This document shows, piece after piece, positions 16,157-24,626 of a stretch of DNA of 64,000 nt. The DNA lies in the NCBI RefSeq assembly GCF_030345705.1, contig NZ_JAUASW010000003.1, positions 124,001-188,000 of the forward strand. Direction: 5' to 3'. The notes below the pieces were generated by a model that saw only the letters and a program-made list of their open reading frames with translations, did no database searches and was not told the DNA's origin. Made by a program: the position numbers and the translations under genes. Each line of letters starts with the position of its first letter. The stretch's first letter is position 1. Source of the DNA: Pelomonas sp. SE-A7 (GTDB taxonomy: Bacteria > Pseudomonadota > Gammaproteobacteria > Burkholderiales > Burkholderiaceae_C).

Positions 16157-16596
16157 AGCGCGTGTTCCAGATCTTTGCCGTCATCGCCCTGCTGGCCCTG
16201 GTCGCGGCCGTGTCCGGCGGCCTCAGCCTGTGGCACCACATCGGCAGCCATCCCGACATGTCCATCAGCATCAACGGCGACGAGGTGCTGCTTGGCTCGC
16301 TGGACATAGGCGACCTGGTCGGCGGCATCATCGGCCTGGCGGTGGCGGCCTTCGTGGTCCTGATCGTCGTGCCCCTGGCCCTGCTGCTGGGCATAGGCCT
16401 GCCGCTGCTGATTGTCGGCGGCATGATGGCCATAGGCGTGCTGGCCGTGGTCGGCATAGGCGCGGTGGTGTTCTCGCCCCTGCTGCTGCTGGTCGGCATC
16501 CTGTGGCTGGCCCTGCGCAGGAAGCCGGCCAAGACCACCACGCCGCCGCCACAACCGGTGACAGCACCGACCGAACCGACGCTGGCACACGACTAA
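16153..16596 (+). CDS. Small multi-pass membrane protein between histidine kinase and response regulator
   Basis: A 147-residue protein without a recognised family. It has an N-terminal hydrophobic helix (about 5-25), a short polar segment that resembles a DUF-type strand pair (SISINGDEVLLGSLDIGD), then two long, nearly continuous hydrophobic helices (about 55-115, rich in Gly, Val, Leu) and a Pro/Thr-rich tail. The ATG overlaps the kinase stop as ATGA, so it is translationally coupled to the sensor and 9 bases precede the regulator gene. It may be an accessory sensor or a partner of the kinase; that is inference from context. Four Ile codons here are ATA followed by GGC, unusual for this G+C level. 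Confidence 0.8.
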   Translation: MKRVFQIFAVIALLALVAAVSGGLSLWHHIGSHPDMSISINGDEVLLGSLDIGDLVGGIIGLAVAAFVVLIVVPLALLLGIGLPLLIVGGMMAIGVLAVVGIGAVVFSPLLLLVGILWLALRRKPAKTTTPPPQPVTAPTEPTLAHD

Positions 16597-16605
16597 CATC
16601 GGCCC

Positions 16606-17442
16606 ATGAACGACACCGCCCCCCCCAAGCAAGTGCGCGCCGTCCTGGCCGACGACGAGCGCCTGATGCGCGAACAGCTGCGCAGCCGCCTGACCGAGGT
16701 CTGGCCCGATCTGGACATCGTCGCCGAAGCCAAGAACGGCCTGGAGGCGGTGGAGCTGGTCCAGGCGCACAAGCCGGACCTGGTCTTCCTGGACATCCGC
16801 ATGCCGGGCCTGACCGGCGTCGATGCCGCGCGCCAGATCGCCCAGTTGCCGGAGGACGACGACTGGCTGCTGCCGGAGATCGTCTTCATCACCGCCTACG
16901 ACCAGTACGCGGTCGAGGCCTTCGAGCAGGGCGTGGCCGACTATGTGCTGAAGCCGGCCGAGCGCGAGCGCCTGCAGGTGACCGTGGAGCGGGTCAAGAA
17001 GCGCCTGGCCCAGCGCCACAGCAACGAGCCCGTGCCCGACGACGGCAAGCCGGCCCAGCCCATGCAGCAGCTGCTGCACAAGCTCTCAGGCCAGCTGAAC
17101 CCCAGCGGCATTCCCAACTACCTGCAGTGGATCCAGGCCACCGTGGGTCAGACCATCCAGATGATCCCGGTCGAGGACGTGCTGTTCTTCATCAGCGACG
17201 AGAAGTACACCCGGGTGCAGACCGCCAGCGTCGAGGCCCTGATACGCAAGCCGATCAAGGAACTGGTGGACGAGCTGGACCCCAAGCTGTTCTGGCAGAT
17301 TCACCGCTCGACCCTGGTCAACGTCAAGGCCATCGCCGGCATCACGCGCGATTTCCGCGGCCGCCAGCTGGTCGGCATCAAGGGGCTGAACGAGAAGCTG
17401 GAAGTCAGCCGCAGCTACACGCACCTGTTCAAGGGCATGTAA
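16606..17442 (+). CDS. LytTR-family response regulator
   Basis: DNA-binding response regulator of 278 residues. The receiver domain (about 1-130) has the acidic pair ADDERLMRE, phospho-acceptor Asp near residue 63 (LVFLDIRMPGLTG), the TAYDQYAVEAFEQG segment and Lys in YVLKPAE. After a linker, the LytTR DNA-binding domain (about 170-278) shows VEDVLFFISDEKYTRVQT and FWQIHRSTLVNVKAI, both diagnostic. It is downstream of its presumed partner LytS-type kinase and the small membrane protein, transcribed together. Target genes are unknown. Confidence 0.93.
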   Translation: MNDTAPPKQVRAVLADDERLMREQLRSRLTEVWPDLDIVAEAKNGLEAVELVQAHKPDLVFLDIRMPGLTGVDAARQIAQLPEDDDWLLPEIVFITAYDQYAVEAFEQGVADYVLKPAERERLQVTVERVKKRLAQRHSNEPVPDDGKPAQPMQQLLHKLSGQLNPSGIPNYLQWIQATVGQTIQMIPVEDVLFFISDEKYTRVQTASVEALIRKPIKELVDELDPKLFWQIHRSTLVNVKAIAGITRDFRGRQLVGIKGLNEKLEVSRSYTHLFKGM

Positions 17443-17444
17443 GC

Positions 17445-17460
17445 AGGCGGGAAGCCGCCT
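17445..17460. terminator. Short hairpin between convergent genes
   Basis: AGGCGG (17445-17450), loop GAAG, CCGCCT (17455-17460), lying between the stop codons of the LytTR regulator (plus) and the YciI-like gene (minus). Neither side has a T-run, so it may act weakly or only protect 3' ends. Confidence 0.4.
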
Positions 17461-17464
17461 CGCT

Positions 17465-17857
17465 TCAGCGGCGGCGCGGCGCCGGCTGCAGCGTGCCGCC
17501 GTAGAACACGCTGAACTCGTTCAATTGGTAGGCAAAGGTGCCAGCCTTGACCGACGGGTCCTGCCTGACCATCTCATGGGCGGCGGCCTCGTTCTCGGCC
17601 GCCAGCACCACCAGACCCACTTCCCCGTAACGGGCGCCCATCACCAGGCTGCCCTGGTCTCGCAGCTTCTTCAGGTTGGCCGAATGGGCACGGACCTCGG
17701 CCTGCTCCTGGTACGGCTTGTTCTTGTCCCAGCCCGGGCCGGTACGGAACTCGACGGCGAACAGCGGCACCGAAGCCGCCGGCGCCGAAGCCGCTTGCGC
17801 CATCGCCAGGCCCGAGCCCAGGGCCAGCAGGCCGGCCATCATCAGACGCTTCGTCAT
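17465..17857 (-). CDS. Exported YciI-like domain protein
   Basis: A 130-residue protein with a Sec signal (MTKRLMMAGLLALGSGLAMA, cleavage near AQAAS) followed by a ferredoxin-like YciI fold: VPLFAVEFRTGPGW, RAHSANLKKLRDQGSLVMGA, VVLAAENEAAAHEMVRQDP and a final FSVFYGG strand. YciI proteins are normally cytoplasmic, so export is the odd point. AAGGAGAG lies seven bases before the ATG. The start overlaps the stop of the lysoplasmalogenase-like gene as ATGA, so the two are translationally coupled. No catalytic function is assignable. Confidence 0.85.
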   Translation of the reverse strand: MTKRLMMAGLLALGSGLAMAQAASAPAASVPLFAVEFRTGPGWDKNKPYQEQAEVRAHSANLKKLRDQGSLVMGARYGEVGLVVLAAENEAAAHEMVRQDPSVKAGTFAYQLNEFSVFYGGTLQPAPRRR

Positions 17858-18507
17858 GGTTTGCTCTCCTTGGCCGATGGCGCCAGCCAGCCGGCAATGC
17901 ACCACTGCGCGGCCCAGTAGGTCGGCAGCACCATCCAGGCCGCCCAGGGCAGCGGTCCGGCGAACTTGTTGGCCGCCAGGCAGGCGTCCGACACCACGAA
18001 CAACAGGCCGCCCAGGGCCAGCAGCCGGTTGCGCGGCGTGTCCGACAAGCGGGCCAGCACGGCCGTCTGCGCGCCCATGGCACTGAGGCACAGGACATAG
18101 GCCACCACCGGCGCTTGCAAGGCAGCCGGAACGCCGGCCCACAGCTGGCTCAGGATGGCGCCGGCCAGCAAGCCGTAGAAGACGAAGGCCCAGGGCCAGG
18201 CCGCGAATCGCTGGTGCCGGGTGAAGGCCCAGAGGTAGCAGAGATGGGCCAGCAGGAACGACACCAGGCCCGGCAGAAAGCCCTCGCGGGGCCACAGCAG
18301 GGCCACGTCGCCCGCCAGCGACGCGAGCAGGCCGGCCCGTACCCACAGCCGCGCCGCATCGCCCTCGCCGCGCGGCCAGGCCCGCCAGAGGATGAGGACC
18401 GTGGTGAAAGGCTTGAGCACGAAGAACAGCGCCGTGGGTGCCCCCAGCTGCGAGCCGAGGATGGCCGCGAGGGCGCAGACCAGGATGAGCGGATTGAGCC
18501 ATTGCAT
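17854..18507 (-). CDS. YhhN/TMEM86-family membrane protein (lysoplasmalogenase-like)
   Basis: Integral-membrane protein of 217 residues with about seven to eight hydrophobic helices. The family's acidic residues sit within membrane segments: LLASLAGDVALLWPREGFLPGLVSFLLAH and LLFVVSDACLAANKFAGP, each in a single stretch. LFFVLKPFTTVLILWRA near the N-terminus is the expected first signature. Characterised relatives hydrolyse the vinyl-ether bond of lysoplasmalogens; whether this bacterium contains plasmalogens is unknown, so the substrate is uncertain. It is the first gene of a two-gene unit with the exported YciI-like protein. Confidence 0.85.
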   Translation of the reverse strand: MQWLNPLILVCALAAILGSQLGAPTALFFVLKPFTTVLILWRAWPRGEGDAARLWVRAGLLASLAGDVALLWPREGFLPGLVSFLLAHLCYLWAFTRHQRFAAWPWAFVFYGLLAGAILSQLWAGVPAALQAPVVAYVLCLSAMGAQTAVLARLSDTPRNRLLALGGLLFVVSDACLAANKFAGPLPWAAWMVLPTYWAAQWCIAGWLAPSAKESKP

Positions 18508-18568
18508 GGGTCCAATCTGAGCATGCGACACTCTTCGCCCCAACGGTAAATGCCCTGTGAATCGACCG

Positions 18569-19240
18569 ATGAAGACCCTGAGCAAGCTCCTGGCGGCTCC
18601 TTGCCTCGCCCTGATCCTGTCGGCTTCCGCGCTGGCCGCCGACGCCACCGAAAAACCCGCGCCCTGCACGCCCACGACCCTGGCCTGGCACTGCCCCGGC
18701 TACCTCGAGCTGCGTGAAGACAAGGTCGGCAACGCCGCCAGCCTGACCTGGTTCGAGACCGATGAAGTGCTGGCCGAACGGAGCAGTGGCCAGGAGCGGC
18801 AGCGCTTCATGATCGTCAAGCCGTCCAATCTGATGCTCTATCAGGGCGTCGGTGTGATCAACCTGAGCGCGCCGGCCCTCAATCCGTTCAACCGTTTCGA
18901 CCAGGTCTTCGCCGAGGCGATGGGCGCACTGCGCCGAGCCTTCGAAACCGGCCCGTCGTCCGTGCCCCTGGGTGAAAGCCAGCGCGAGGCCCAGCTCGAC
19001 GGCAAGCCGGCCAAGCTCAAGCTCACGCGCAAGGGTGGCAGCCCGGTAATCGAGTTCGAGCTGTCCCGCCCGGACGGCAGCATCCACAACGGCAAGTGGG
19101 ACCCGCGGCGCCCCAAGCCCTGGGACGCGGCGATCACGCTCGAGGGCTGGACCGACGCCCGCGGCAACGCGGCCCCGGCCTCGATAGGCGCGGCACGCCA
19201 ACCGGCCCAAGCCGCGGCCAAGCCGGCCAGCCAGCCTTGA
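18569..19240 (+). CDS. Exported protein of unknown function, tandem paralog 1
   Basis: I do not recognise the family. The 223-residue product starts with a Sec signal (MKTLSKLLAAPCLALILSAS, cleavage near ALAAD). A GTG four codons upstream is possible but the ATG gives a cleaner signal. The mature part opens with a two-cysteine motif CTPTTLAWHCPGYLEL, probably a disulfide, and has NRFDQVFAEAMGALRRAF and a Lys/Arg-rich end with an Ala/Pro-rich tail. The next gene encodes a paralog sharing the Cys pair, FDQVFA and GP-x-x-VP positions. Stop and next start overlap (TTGA). Likely periplasmic; function unknown. Confidence 0.8.
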   Translation: MKTLSKLLAAPCLALILSASALAADATEKPAPCTPTTLAWHCPGYLELREDKVGNAASLTWFETDEVLAERSSGQERQRFMIVKPSNLMLYQGVGVINLSAPALNPFNRFDQVFAEAMGALRRAFETGPSSVPLGESQREAQLDGKPAKLKLTRKGGSPVIEFELSRPDGSIHNGKWDPRRPKPWDAAITLEGWTDARGNAAPASIGAARQPAQAAAKPASQP

Positions 19241-19842
19241 GCCCGCGGCTCGGCTCGCTGTTGCTGGGATTGCTGCTGGGCTTGGCGACGATCTGCGACG
19301 CCGGCGCTGCCGACTGCGCGCCCGCCGAGTTGCACTGGCAATGCGTAGGGCAGATCAGCCTCAGCATCGACTCGCGCACCTTGAGCCTCGCGCTGGACGC
19401 GCAGGGCAATTCGCTGGCCGAGATCGCCCAGCCCGGTGAAACAACCAAGCGCCACCTGCAGCTGGTCCGGGACGGGCGTTCACTGGATGCGGGCCTGAGC
19501 GCCGCGGAGCAGGCGCGGCCCTCGCCCTTCTTCTTCTTCGACCAGGTGTTCGCCGCGCCGCTGATGGCCTTGCACCAGGCCTTTCCGGCGGGCCCGGCCA
19601 CGGTGCCGGTCGACCGCCGGCGACAGGCAATCCAACTGCCACAACTGGGCGGTGCCAATGGCCAGCTGACCAGCTGGCGCGAAGCCGGGCGCATCCACTT
19701 CATGCTGCAGTTGGACCGCATGCCCCTGCAGCAGGGTTGGTGGGATTCAACCCGGGTCGCTCCGCTGGCCTCGCTGGCCGATCAGCCCGGCTGGCTGCCC
19801 AGCCGCGGCCCAGAACCACTGACTCAGCCTTCGAGGCCCTGA
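19237..19842 (+). CDS. Exported protein of unknown function, tandem paralog 2
   Basis: Not recognised as a named family. With the TTG at 19237, which overlaps the upstream stop codon as TTGA, the product is 201 residues with a Sec signal (LGSLLLGLLLGLATICDAGA). The mature protein repeats the architecture of paralog 1: CAPAELHWQCVGQISL, then FFFFDQVFAAPLMALHQAF, GPATVPVDRRRQAIQL, a beta-rich middle and GWWDSTR near the end. It lacks the Ala/Pro tail of its neighbour. Divergence is high (roughly a third of aligned positions by eye), so the duplication is old. No other start codon fits between the upstream stop and the signal peptide. Confidence 0.75.
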   Translation: MSPRLGSLLLGLLLGLATICDAGAADCAPAELHWQCVGQISLSIDSRTLSLALDAQGNSLAEIAQPGETTKRHLQLVRDGRSLDAGLSAAEQARPSPFFFFDQVFAAPLMALHQAFPAGPATVPVDRRRQAIQLPQLGGANGQLTSWREAGRIHFMLQLDRMPLQQGWWDSTRVAPLASLADQPGWLPSRGPEPLTQPSRP

Positions 19843-19843
19843 G

Positions 19844-21922
19844 TCAGCCCTTCAGCTGCTGAGCCTGCGCCGCCGCGCTGGCCGCGGCCTTGGCGGCCAG
19901 GGCCTCGCGCATCTTCTTGAGCTTCTCTCGCGGGTCTTCCTTGCCCGACCCTTCATGCAGCTTCATCTCCAGGATGAAGCGGCTGGGGATGCCCATCACC
20001 AGCTCGCGCGCCTTGCGGCGGCGGCGCAGGGTGCTGACCGCCAGCGTCTTGCGGGCGCGGGTGATGCCGACGTACATCAGGCGACGCTCTTCCTCCAGCC
20101 GCTGCGGGGTCATGTCTTCACCGTCGGCCTTGAAGGGCAGCAGGCCCTCGTTGACGCCGGCCAGGAAGACATGGGGCCATTCCAGGCCCTTGCTGGCATG
20201 CAGGGTGGTCAGCACGACCTGGTCCTGGTCGTCGCCGCGCTCGGCCATGGAAAGAATCACGCTGATCGTCTGTGCCACCTGCAGCACGGTCTGCTTCTCG
20301 GTCTCGAACTTGCCGCCGTCCTCCTGGATCTCGCCGCCGCAACGCTTGGCCACCCAGTCGACGAAATCGAGCACGTTGTTCCAGCGCGCGGCCGCGACCT
20401 TCTCGTTCTCCTCGTTGTCGTAGAGGTGCTGCTCGTAGGCAATGGCCTTGAGCCACTCCAGCAGCAGGACCTTGGCCTCCTGCGAGCCGGCCGTGTGGCG
20501 GGCCTTGTATTCGAGCTCGTTCACGTAGCGGCCGAACTCGTGCAGCGCCGTGATCTGCTTGACGCTCAGCGCCGTGCCCAGGCTCTCGGCGAACAGGGCC
20601 TCGTAGAGGCTGCACTTCCACTTGGCCGCGAAGCCGCTCAGGCCGGCGATGGTCTGGTGGCCTATGCCGCGCTTGGGCGTCGTGACCGCGCGCAGAAAGG
20701 CCGGGTCGTCGTCCTGGTTGACCAGCAGGCGCAGCCAGCCGCACAGGTCCTTGATCTCGGCCTTGTCGAAGAAGCTCTGGCCACCGCTGACCTTGTAGGG
20801 AATCTGGGCCCGGCGCAGCGCCTGCTCGAACGGACGGGCCTGGTGGTTGGCGCGGTAGAGGATGGCGAAGTCCTTGAACTCGATGCCGGCGCCGCCCTGG
20901 CCACGTATCGCCTGGATGCGCGCCACGGCACGCTCGGCCTCGTGGTCCTCGCCGTCGCATTCGACCAGGGACACCGGCTCGCCATCGCCGAATTCGCTCC
21001 AGAGCTTCTTCTCGAACAGCTTGGGGTTGACCGCGATCACGTTGTTGGCGGCGCGCAGGATGGCGCCGGTGGAGCGGTAGTTCTGCTCCAGCGGTATGAC
21101 CTTGAGCTGCGGGAAGTCCAGCGGCAGGCGCTTGAGGTTCTCGATCGTGGCGCCGCGCCAGCCGTAGATGCTCTGGTCGTCGTCGCCCACGGCGGTGAAC
21201 AGCGCCCGGCCGCCGACCAGCTGCTTCAGCAGGTCGTACTGAACGGCATTGGTGTCCTGGTATTCATCGACGAGCACGTAGCGCAGCGTGTCCTGCCATT
21301 TGCCGCGCGCCTCGGCATCCTCGGTCAAGAGCTTCAGGGGCAGCGAGATCAGGTCGTCGAAGTCCACTGCCTGGTAGGCCGAGAGCCGCTCCTGGTAGCG
21401 CTCCATCACGACCGCGGCCACGCGTTCGTTCTCGTCCTTGGCCTGGGCCGCGGCCTGGTGCGCATTCAGGCCCATGTTCTTCCACAGCGAGATGGTCCAT
21501 TGCCAGGAGCGCGCCTGGTTGGCATCGACGGTGCCGCCGGCATCGCGCAGCACCGACAGCACGTCGTCGCTGTCGAGGATGGAGAACTGCTCCTTCAGTC
21601 CGACCCGTGTGCCTTCTTCGCGCAGGATGCGCACGCCCAGCGAGTGGAAGGTCGAGATCGCCAGGTCCTTGGCCGCACGCGGGCCGACCAGGGCCTTGGC
21701 CCGCTCGCGCATTTCCTGCGCAGCCTTGTTGGTGAAGGTGATGGCGGCGATGTTGCGGGCCGCATAGCCGGCCTGCAATAGCCGCGCGATCTTGGTCGTG
21801 ATCACCCGCGTCTTGCCCGAGCCGGCACCGGCCACCACCAGGCAGGGACCGCTCAGGTGGTGGACCGCCTCCAGCTGCGCGGGGTTGAGCGTGGCGGCGG
21901 CATCGAGAGGCGGGGCGGACAT
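19844..21922 (-). CDS. rep: ATP-dependent DNA helicase Rep
   Basis: Superfamily 1 3'-to-5' helicase of 692 residues that helps replication forks through obstacles. Walker A AGAGSGKT has its Lys at residue 37; other motifs are AAITFTNKAAQEMRERA, LVDEYQDTNAVQY (Walker B), GDDDQSIYGWRGA, LEQNYRST, TLHASKGLEW and YVGITRARKTLAVS. Segments IPYKVSGGQSFFDKAEIKDL and LRAVTTPKRGIGHQT match Rep better than UvrD, and the length is close to the 673 residues of the E. coli enzyme. A Lys/Ala-rich C-terminal tail may be the fork-helicase contact. It is 39 bases downstream of the ligase-like gene on the same strand. Confidence 0.93.
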   Translation of the reverse strand: MSAPPLDAAATLNPAQLEAVHHLSGPCLVVAGAGSGKTRVITTKIARLLQAGYAARNIAAITFTNKAAQEMRERAKALVGPRAAKDLAISTFHSLGVRILREEGTRVGLKEQFSILDSDDVLSVLRDAGGTVDANQARSWQWTISLWKNMGLNAHQAAAQAKDENERVAAVVMERYQERLSAYQAVDFDDLISLPLKLLTEDAEARGKWQDTLRYVLVDEYQDTNAVQYDLLKQLVGGRALFTAVGDDDQSIYGWRGATIENLKRLPLDFPQLKVIPLEQNYRSTGAILRAANNVIAVNPKLFEKKLWSEFGDGEPVSLVECDGEDHEAERAVARIQAIRGQGGAGIEFKDFAILYRANHQARPFEQALRRAQIPYKVSGGQSFFDKAEIKDLCGWLRLLVNQDDDPAFLRAVTTPKRGIGHQTIAGLSGFAAKWKCSLYEALFAESLGTALSVKQITALHEFGRYVNELEYKARHTAGSQEAKVLLLEWLKAIAYEQHLYDNEENEKVAAARWNNVLDFVDWVAKRCGGEIQEDGGKFETEKQTVLQVAQTISVILSMAERGDDQDQVVLTTLHASKGLEWPHVFLAGVNEGLLPFKADGEDMTPQRLEEERRLMYVGITRARKTLAVSTLRRRRKARELVMGIPSRFILEMKLHEGSGKEDPREKLKKMREALAAKAAASAAAQAQQLKG

Positions 21923-21961
21923 GGGAGAACAGCGCAGGCGGGCTGCGCATGATAGCGGTGG

Positions 21962-24499
21962 CTACTGACGCGAATCGGCCGCCACGCCGGGCGACAGCGC
22001 CCGCAGTGTCAGTCCCAGCAGCAGCACGCTGTAGAACAGGAAGCCCAGGCGCGGTGCATCGATCAGGCTGTCGAACAGGCCCACGGTCAGGAAGCCCACG
22101 ATGGAGGCGGCCACGGCCGGCGCCAACGGATGGGCGCGGGCGCGGCCCAGGCTCACCCGCCACAGGGCCGCTACCACCAGGGCGGTCCAAAGCCAGAGTC
22201 CGACCCAGCCCTGCTCGAACTGGATGTGCAGCGGCAGGCTCTTGGCATGCCAGGGCAGGTGGTGGCGATCGCTGGTGAAGTACCAATAGGCCAGGCCCTT
22301 CGAGAAATCGCCATTGGCCAGCAGCGGGCGGCCGCCAGCGTCCAGCAGTTGCAGGTCGGTGACGTCCAGTTCGCGGCCGCTGTGCGTCTCGGCGATCGAC
22401 AAGGTCACCAGTCGCGGCGCCCACCAGTCGCCGCCCACGCCCGGCGGCAGCGGCTTGAGCTTGATCTGCAGGCTCTGCCATTCGCCGGGCCGGCCCTTGA
22501 TCTCCACCTCGCCCTCGCTCACCGCGCCGTGGTAAAGCAGATGCTTCTCGCCCAGTTCCGCACGCAGACCCGCGTCGGCATTGGCACGGACCCGCGCCTG
22601 CAGCACCAGAGCCCCGCTCGGTGCGGCCAGGCGCTGGCTGACCCGCAGCAGCCGGCCGGAGTCCAGTCCATGGCGGCCGCCGCTGAGCCGCAGCAGGGGC
22701 TTGCCTCCGTCATCCGACAAGCGGTAGTCCCCCACGCGCTCCGGCACCGGTGCACCGTAGAAACGCGCCGCCATGTAGCGTCCGCTGCCCTTGCCCAACC
22801 AGCGCTCCGCGTCGCCCTGCAGCAGCCAGTAGCTGCTGCGCCAATGATCGACCCGGGCGCCGAAGTCCTGCACGCCGGTGGTCATGCGCTCGCTCAGGTA
22901 GGCGCCGCCTTCCAGCGTGGACACCAGGGCACCCACGGCCAGCAGCACGCCGGCCAGGATGCTGCGCGCGCGCCAGTGCAGGGTCAGCATGCGCTGCGCC
23001 GCCGGCGGCGTGAAACCCATCAACCACACCCAGGCCAGGGCCCAGAGCAGGGCCGGCCCCAGCGTCGCCTTCAGTGCGGCCTCGCCACCCCAGTTGCCTG
23101 CCACCACCGCCACGCAGCCCAGCCCCCAGAACCAGACGGTGCTGACGATCAGGGCGCGCAGCATCGGGTCGCCGGCCTGGGGCCGCCGCGAGATCAGCCA
23201 GGCCCCCAGCGCCAGGGCCAGCGCATAGAGGCCATAGGCCGACTTGGGAATCCAGCTGGCCACCACCCAGCTGAGCCCGGCGGCCAGCAGGCCCAGCAGG
23301 GCCGCCATGACCAGCACCAGCAGGCGCTGACCCAGCCGCCCGGCCGACAGCTCGCGCGGCGCGAACAGCAGCAGCAGGCCGGTGCCCGACAAGGCCAGCA
23401 GGCCGCGGTAGCCGGCGACTGCAAACACCTGCGACGCGCTGAATCCGAACAGCAAGATCAGCAGCAACCAGGGCAAGGCCCTCAGTGCCATTTCCAGATG
23501 ATGCGGCTGCTCGGCCAGCAGGGCATTGCGAGCCCGGTGCTGGCGATAGCCCAGGATCAGCAGCACCGCCAGCGCCACCGGCAGGGCCAGGTAGACGCCG
23601 CGCGAGAAGGTCGTCAACGCGGCATAGACGCCCAGCAGCAGCAGGGCGACCAGCAAGCCCAGCAGCACCGGGCTGCGCTGGCGCAGCAGGGCCGCCACCG
23701 CGAACGGCAGGCAAAGCAGCAAGGCGCCATCGAGCTGCGCACCGCCGACCTGCATCTCCCAGAACATGGCCGTGCTGCGGTAGTCGGAGCTGAAGTTCAG
23801 CAGGCCCGGGAAGGCGACACGCTCCCACAAGGCTGCCAGCGAAATGCCGGCCAGGGCCAGACACATCGCGAACAACATGCCGCGCTCGACCCGGTCTGGC
23901 CGGCTGGCGCTGGCGCGTTGCCACAGCGGAAACAGCAGCAGGGCGTAGACAAAGCCCTTGGCCTGGCGAGGCGCGTTGAGGCTCTCCAGGTACCCCTGCC
24001 ACCAGCCGAATTCGAAGCCGCCGGCATCGCCCAGGCCGCGCTTGACCGACCACAGCAGCCAGAGTCCATAGACCACCAGCAACAGCTTGGCCAAGGCGGA
24101 CGGCGCCAGCGGACGCCGCCAGGCGGCCTGCTTGTCGCCGGCCCTGCCGAAGGCATACGCCGCGTAGCCACCGGCCGCCGCGGCCAGTACCAGCAGGTCC
24201 AGTTCCTCGAAGATGAACCAGCCGGTCCAGGTCGCCAGGCCCAGCACCGGCACCAGGCCGATCAACAGCAGTGGCGCCGCCTGCCACCAGCGAAAGCTCG
24301 CCACCATCGCCACCAGGTAGAGCCCCGTGGCCAGCGGCCTGAGCAGCGGGTAGTTCAGCACCAGGGCCAGGCCCAGGGCGCCGCAACCGGCGGCCAGCAG
24401 CAGGGCCAGCCAGCGGGCCGCGTGGTCCGGACGGCTCAGCGCCGGCGGCGACGGTGCCAGCGAGGGGCTGGTCAGGGCGGACGAGGCATCGGTGGACAT
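21962..24499 (-). CDS. O-antigen ligase-like (Wzy_C/WaaL family) membrane protein with inserted beta-rich domain
   Basis: Polytopic membrane protein of 845 residues, about twice the usual length. Residues about 25-520 contain a dozen hydrophobic helices with the Wzy_C signature TTFSRGVYLALPVAL and the RVDHWRSSYWLLQGDAE segment that precedes the large periplasmic loop. The normal continuation (WLGKGSGRYM to HLPWHAKSLPLHIQFEQGWVGL) is split by about 150 residues of beta-rich, membrane-free sequence containing RLLRVSQRLAAPSGALVLQA and ANGDFSKGLAYWYF, reminiscent of carbohydrate-binding modules. Three final helices follow. Relatives ligate or polymerise polysaccharide or glycosylate pilins. No lipopolysaccharide genes are adjacent, so the acceptor is unknown. 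Confidence 0.8.
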   Translation of the reverse strand: MSTDASSALTSPSLAPSPPALSRPDHAARWLALLLAAGCGALGLALVLNYPLLRPLATGLYLVAMVASFRWWQAAPLLLIGLVPVLGLATWTGWFIFEELDLLVLAAAAGGYAAYAFGRAGDKQAAWRRPLAPSALAKLLLVVYGLWLLWSVKRGLGDAGGFEFGWWQGYLESLNAPRQAKGFVYALLLFPLWQRASASRPDRVERGMLFAMCLALAGISLAALWERVAFPGLLNFSSDYRSTAMFWEMQVGGAQLDGALLLCLPFAVAALLRQRSPVLLGLLVALLLLGVYAALTTFSRGVYLALPVALAVLLILGYRQHRARNALLAEQPHHLEMALRALPWLLLILLFGFSASQVFAVAGYRGLLALSGTGLLLLFAPRELSAGRLGQRLLVLVMAALLGLLAAGLSWVVASWIPKSAYGLYALALALGAWLISRRPQAGDPMLRALIVSTVWFWGLGCVAVVAGNWGGEAALKATLGPALLWALAWVWLMGFTPPAAQRMLTLHWRARSILAGVLLAVGALVSTLEGGAYLSERMTTGVQDFGARVDHWRSSYWLLQGDAERWLGKGSGRYMAARFYGAPVPERVGDYRLSDDGGKPLLRLSGGRHGLDSGRLLRVSQRLAAPSGALVLQARVRANADAGLRAELGEKHLLYHGAVSEGEVEIKGRPGEWQSLQIKLKPLPPGVGGDWWAPRLVTLSIAETHSGRELDVTDLQLLDAGGRPLLANGDFSKGLAYWYFTSDRHHLPWHAKSLPLHIQFEQGWVGLWLWTALVVAALWRVSLGRARAHPLAPAVAASIVGFLTVGLFDSLIDAPRLGFLFYSVLLLGLTLRALSPGVAADSRQ

Positions 24500-24626
24500 G
24501 GCGAACCATGATAGCCACGGGGACCCGTGCGCAAGCCCCTGTGGATGACGAAGGACATGAGCATTTCCCCGGGGACACCGGGCCCGGCGTCAAAGGGCCG
24601 TCGCGAATCCCGACTAAGCTGCGGCG

